Assembly: GCA_037576195.1 (NCBI GenBank)
Contig: CM075102.1
Span: 6,510,001 to 6,574,000, forward strand
Length of the DNA: 64,000 bases
From: Phytoseiulus persimilis
Lineage: Eukaryota > Arthropoda > Arachnida > Mesostigmata > Phytoseiidae
Direction of reading: 5' to 3'
This document shows, piece after piece, positions 61,591-64,000 of the stretch. The notes below the pieces were generated by a model. That model searched no databases. It worked only from the letters and a program-made list of their open reading frames with translations, and had not been told where the DNA came from. How positions within the stretch are numbered: position 1 is the stretch's first letter; the number at the start of each line of letters is the position of its first letter. Made by a program: the position numbers and the translations under genes.

Positions 61591-62450
61591 GACACGCAGA
61601 AGCAGTCCGCATCGAACCTTGCAGGAGACCAGTCGCGTTTCTTCGTCGAACCAGTTTATCGATGCTACACTCATCAAGCGCTTTGAGAGAATATGGACGT
61701 TCGAGGAGCTCCGATCCGGCCTCAGGTTGCGGAGACGTTACGAAATACCACGCATGTGGACATACATAACATTGGATCAACGGGCCTCATTCGCCGGCTT
61801 CAAGCTAACGGGTTAATCCCACGAGCATCCTTCAGGCTTCACAATCACAGTTACTGCAGACAAGCTCTTCGCATGGGCTGCACGGGATCTGATGCAGCAG
61901 CGAACCCGATCAAACACACAGACGAAAACATCGGCCGAGGTCCGAGGTACCGAAGGCTGCGACCGAACGAGAATCTGTGTCTTTCGACCGACGAAGCTTC
62001 CAAGCTCATCTTGATGAAATCATGGAGCTCCTGTTGGCTTAAGCTCCTGTTGTTGTTGACAAGGCGATCCCACCGTGTTCATGAGACTCCCCAGATGGGT
62101 GGATTTCAAAGATTCTCGATGAATGATTCGAGAGGAGATAAATGGAAGGTTTCTCCAGAGTGACGCAGAACGCGTGGAATGTGGACGGACGGAAGAAAAA
62201 ATCAGCCACCCCCCAGGGAAAATCCTGACTACGCCACTGGGGCAGGATGGGGGCTTTGGCAGTAAAGTCACGGATTTTCAAGTGATAGTGCCAAGTGTTG
62301 CGAACACACTCACCGGATCCCGCTCAGTGAATTACTACAGGAGTTGAGCCAGCGGGATCCGAGAAATCCACCCGGATTTGGAAGGAGGATCTCGCCATTC
62401 ATGTGAGGGAAGCCCTTCCGTTCGATCTTCCGCAATAATCGAAGAGATAT
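61591..62450 (+). other. Unassigned stretch (right copy)
   Basis: Copy of 3981-4800 with a one-base insertion near 61903 that shifts the possible coding remnant. No domain is recognised. Confidence 0.3.
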
Positions 62451-63175
62451 AGCAGTGTTATTTCGCCAATTCCGACGTTCGCCCAGGGCAGGCTACGTTC
62501 GATTTGAGGAGGTTGACCCCAAACTTGTCCTAGACAGGAGAATCCACGCGGACGTCCTGAGAAGCCTCCGAGAAAAGTTGAGGAGGTGAAGAATGAAGGG
62601 CAGAAGAGATTCACGGAATTCCCAACCGACGAGCTAGAACTCGACTGGACGTCCAGAGGACCCCCCCCCCCCCCCCCCCCTCTCGGAAACGCTGAGACAG
62701 GATCCATCGTATTAGACAGGCTCAGAGAGAATGATAGAGGTCTCAGAACGGCCTTGATCAGAGCCTCGAGGGTGGATGCCGGCCGAATCCTTTAGATGGG
62801 ACGAATCAGGATTGGATGGCAGCTCGGTCCCCTCAGACCATGGCGAGAGGTCCCGATCTGCTATAGATTCCAGAATATTGGCCACCGATCCTATCCAGGC
62901 AGCTCAACAGAGATTTCGGCGAGGAAGTGTTATCGTTGTGGAAACCAGGGAAATAAGAGCGGAGATTGCAAGGCTGAAGGGATTGTCCACGGAGCTTGTG
63001 GTGGGGCTGGACACTCAATGTACTCATCCAGTTGCTCTAAGTACAGACGATGGACTGAGGGAAAAAGCACAGGACACCCGAAGACATTCATCGGGAGAGT
63101 TCCAGAGACGCGTTCGCAGAAAGTGAAACACGTCAGGAAGTCACCCCAGCAATAACACACAGCCAAGCAGCAGGT
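62451..63175 (+). pseudogene. Element P ORF1, second copy
   Basis: Copy of 4840-5640. The poly-C run is longer (20 C, 62661-62680), and the 79 bases after it (5067-5145 in the first copy) are deleted, removing the Thr-Asp-Glu-Glu-Glu stretch. The damaged CCHC knuckles at about 62855-63040 remain. Confidence 0.68.
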
Positions 63176-63250
63176 TCCTCGGAGACGGTTGGGGATGCTA
63201 CGAACGACTGGTACGTCATGAAGAATGGAGGGAAGGTACCCGCAACTCGA

Positions 63251-64000
63251 CAATCAATATCCTAAAAATAAATCTTCATCTTGCTAGGGCGGCAGACGAA
63301 ACAATGAGGAGAAAAGTAGAGAAGGATAACATCGATATTGTGATCATATCCGAAGCCAACAAGAAGATATGATTTGAATGAGATTTGATGAGAAGATGAT
63401 ATGACAAGACGGATACCGGCAGGCGTGATGACTTGTGGATTGCTGACGATCAAGCGGATGAGGATCAGAGAGAAGTACGTCGCCAGGGGTATCTCAACAG
63501 TGACCCTGGCGGACAAGAATCTCACCATCCTTAGATGCTACATATCTACGAATGTAGAGCCTGAAGGATTACTCACCTGCGCCTGTGAGGGAGCTTCCCC
63601 ACTGATCTCTTCCCACGTCGGGAACAGGCGGTCCACATACTGATGGAACTACGCAGTAGCGAACCTGTGGAGGGAATCGAACAAAGCAAGGAGGATCCTC
63701 ACCCGCTACAGGAGCCGCCAGAGCGACCATCCTGACATCGAAGCGGGCTCAGGGAGAGTCTACCGCGAGGCGCGCAAAAGGTATGCGAATGGTATCCTGG
63801 ACTCCAAAAAAGATAGCTGAAGGGAGCTCGTAAATCAGCTCAAGGAAGATGCACGGGCCCACCCTATAAGATCGAAAGGGAGCAGCTTGGAAGCCGGATA
63901 CTCAAGCCCACAAGTGAAGCCATTTAAACGGCGGTTAGGCAACCCTTCCCGACAGGTCGCAACTTCCGCCGGGAGCACATAGAGGTCGAGAAGCAGGACA
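63251..64000 (+). pseudogene. Element P ORF2 5' part, second copy
   Basis: Copy of 5716-6455, with the endonuclease N-terminus (Ile-Asn-Leu-His-Leu-Ala) and the post-endonuclease linker. A TGA at 63642-63644 replaces the Trp codon of the Tyr-Trp-Trp-Asn block. It continues past the window, so whether element N also interrupts this copy cannot be seen. Confidence 0.7.

Larger units (their letters stand above)
57567..64000. repeat. Flanking segmental block, right copy
   Basis: Second copy of 1-6455, about 99% identical, running off the window. Its presence shows that the entire 57.6 kb to its left is flanked by direct repeats. The block is either a tandem duplication of a segment larger than 57 kb or two dispersed copies. 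Confidence 0.93.

Overview
This is eukaryotic DNA, almost certainly from an arthropod. There are no operons, ribosome binding sites or dense gene tracks. The window is packed with decayed transposable elements: Helitron, R1-type and other non-LTR retrotransposons, Ty3/Gypsy, hAT and Tc1/mariner. It also holds long minisatellites and large near-identical segmental duplications. The non-LTR C-termini with a Tyr-Asp-Asn-Ser-Arg-Gly block followed by Cys/His-rich ends resemble families I associate with ticks and mites, so a chelicerate host is my guess. That guess is inference, not proof.

Layout: 1-6455 is a flanking block: a retrotransposon scrap, a short 45-bp-type minisatellite, a Helitron helicase pseudogene (- strand), and the 5' part of an R1-type retrotransposon ('element P', + strand). 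Element P is split by a nested non-LTR retrotransposon ('element N', - strand, about 6591-11660) and resumes at about 11661-12180. From 12371 to 17360 lie two arrays of one 45-bp minisatellite in opposite orientations (about 18 and 90 copies), with higher-order repeats of 761 and 360 bp in the second. A Tc1-type DD34E element with an intact transposase ORF occupies 17607-19022.

From 19194 to about 58690 there are four tandem segmental units (A 19194-30470, B 30471-39479, C 39480-50349, D 50350 to about 58690). Each holds, in order, a 5'-truncated non-LTR reverse transcriptase (+), a conserved 50-bp hairpin region, a 372-373 codon uninterrupted ORF (-) homologous to the guanylyltransferase domain of the animal mRNA-capping enzyme, a variable segment, a TATA-like block, a reverse-transcriptase scrap, a short minisatellite block and a Helitron helicase remnant (-). 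Units A and C carry a 1.79-kb segment with Gypsy and non-LTR scraps that B and D lack, so the array looks like two dimers (AB)(CD). Unit A alone carries a 2.19-kb hAT element. From 57567 the first 6455 bases of the window repeat at about 99% identity, so the window shows one period of a duplication larger than 57 kb.

What stands out is the four-copy capping-enzyme-like ORF. It keeps the nucleotidyl-lysine motif I (Lys110) and motif III but has lost the key residues of motifs IV and V, the phosphatase domain and the OB fold. No ordinary host gene with a confirmable function was found. Apart from the four capping-like ORFs and two transposase ORFs, what I recognise is pseudogenic.
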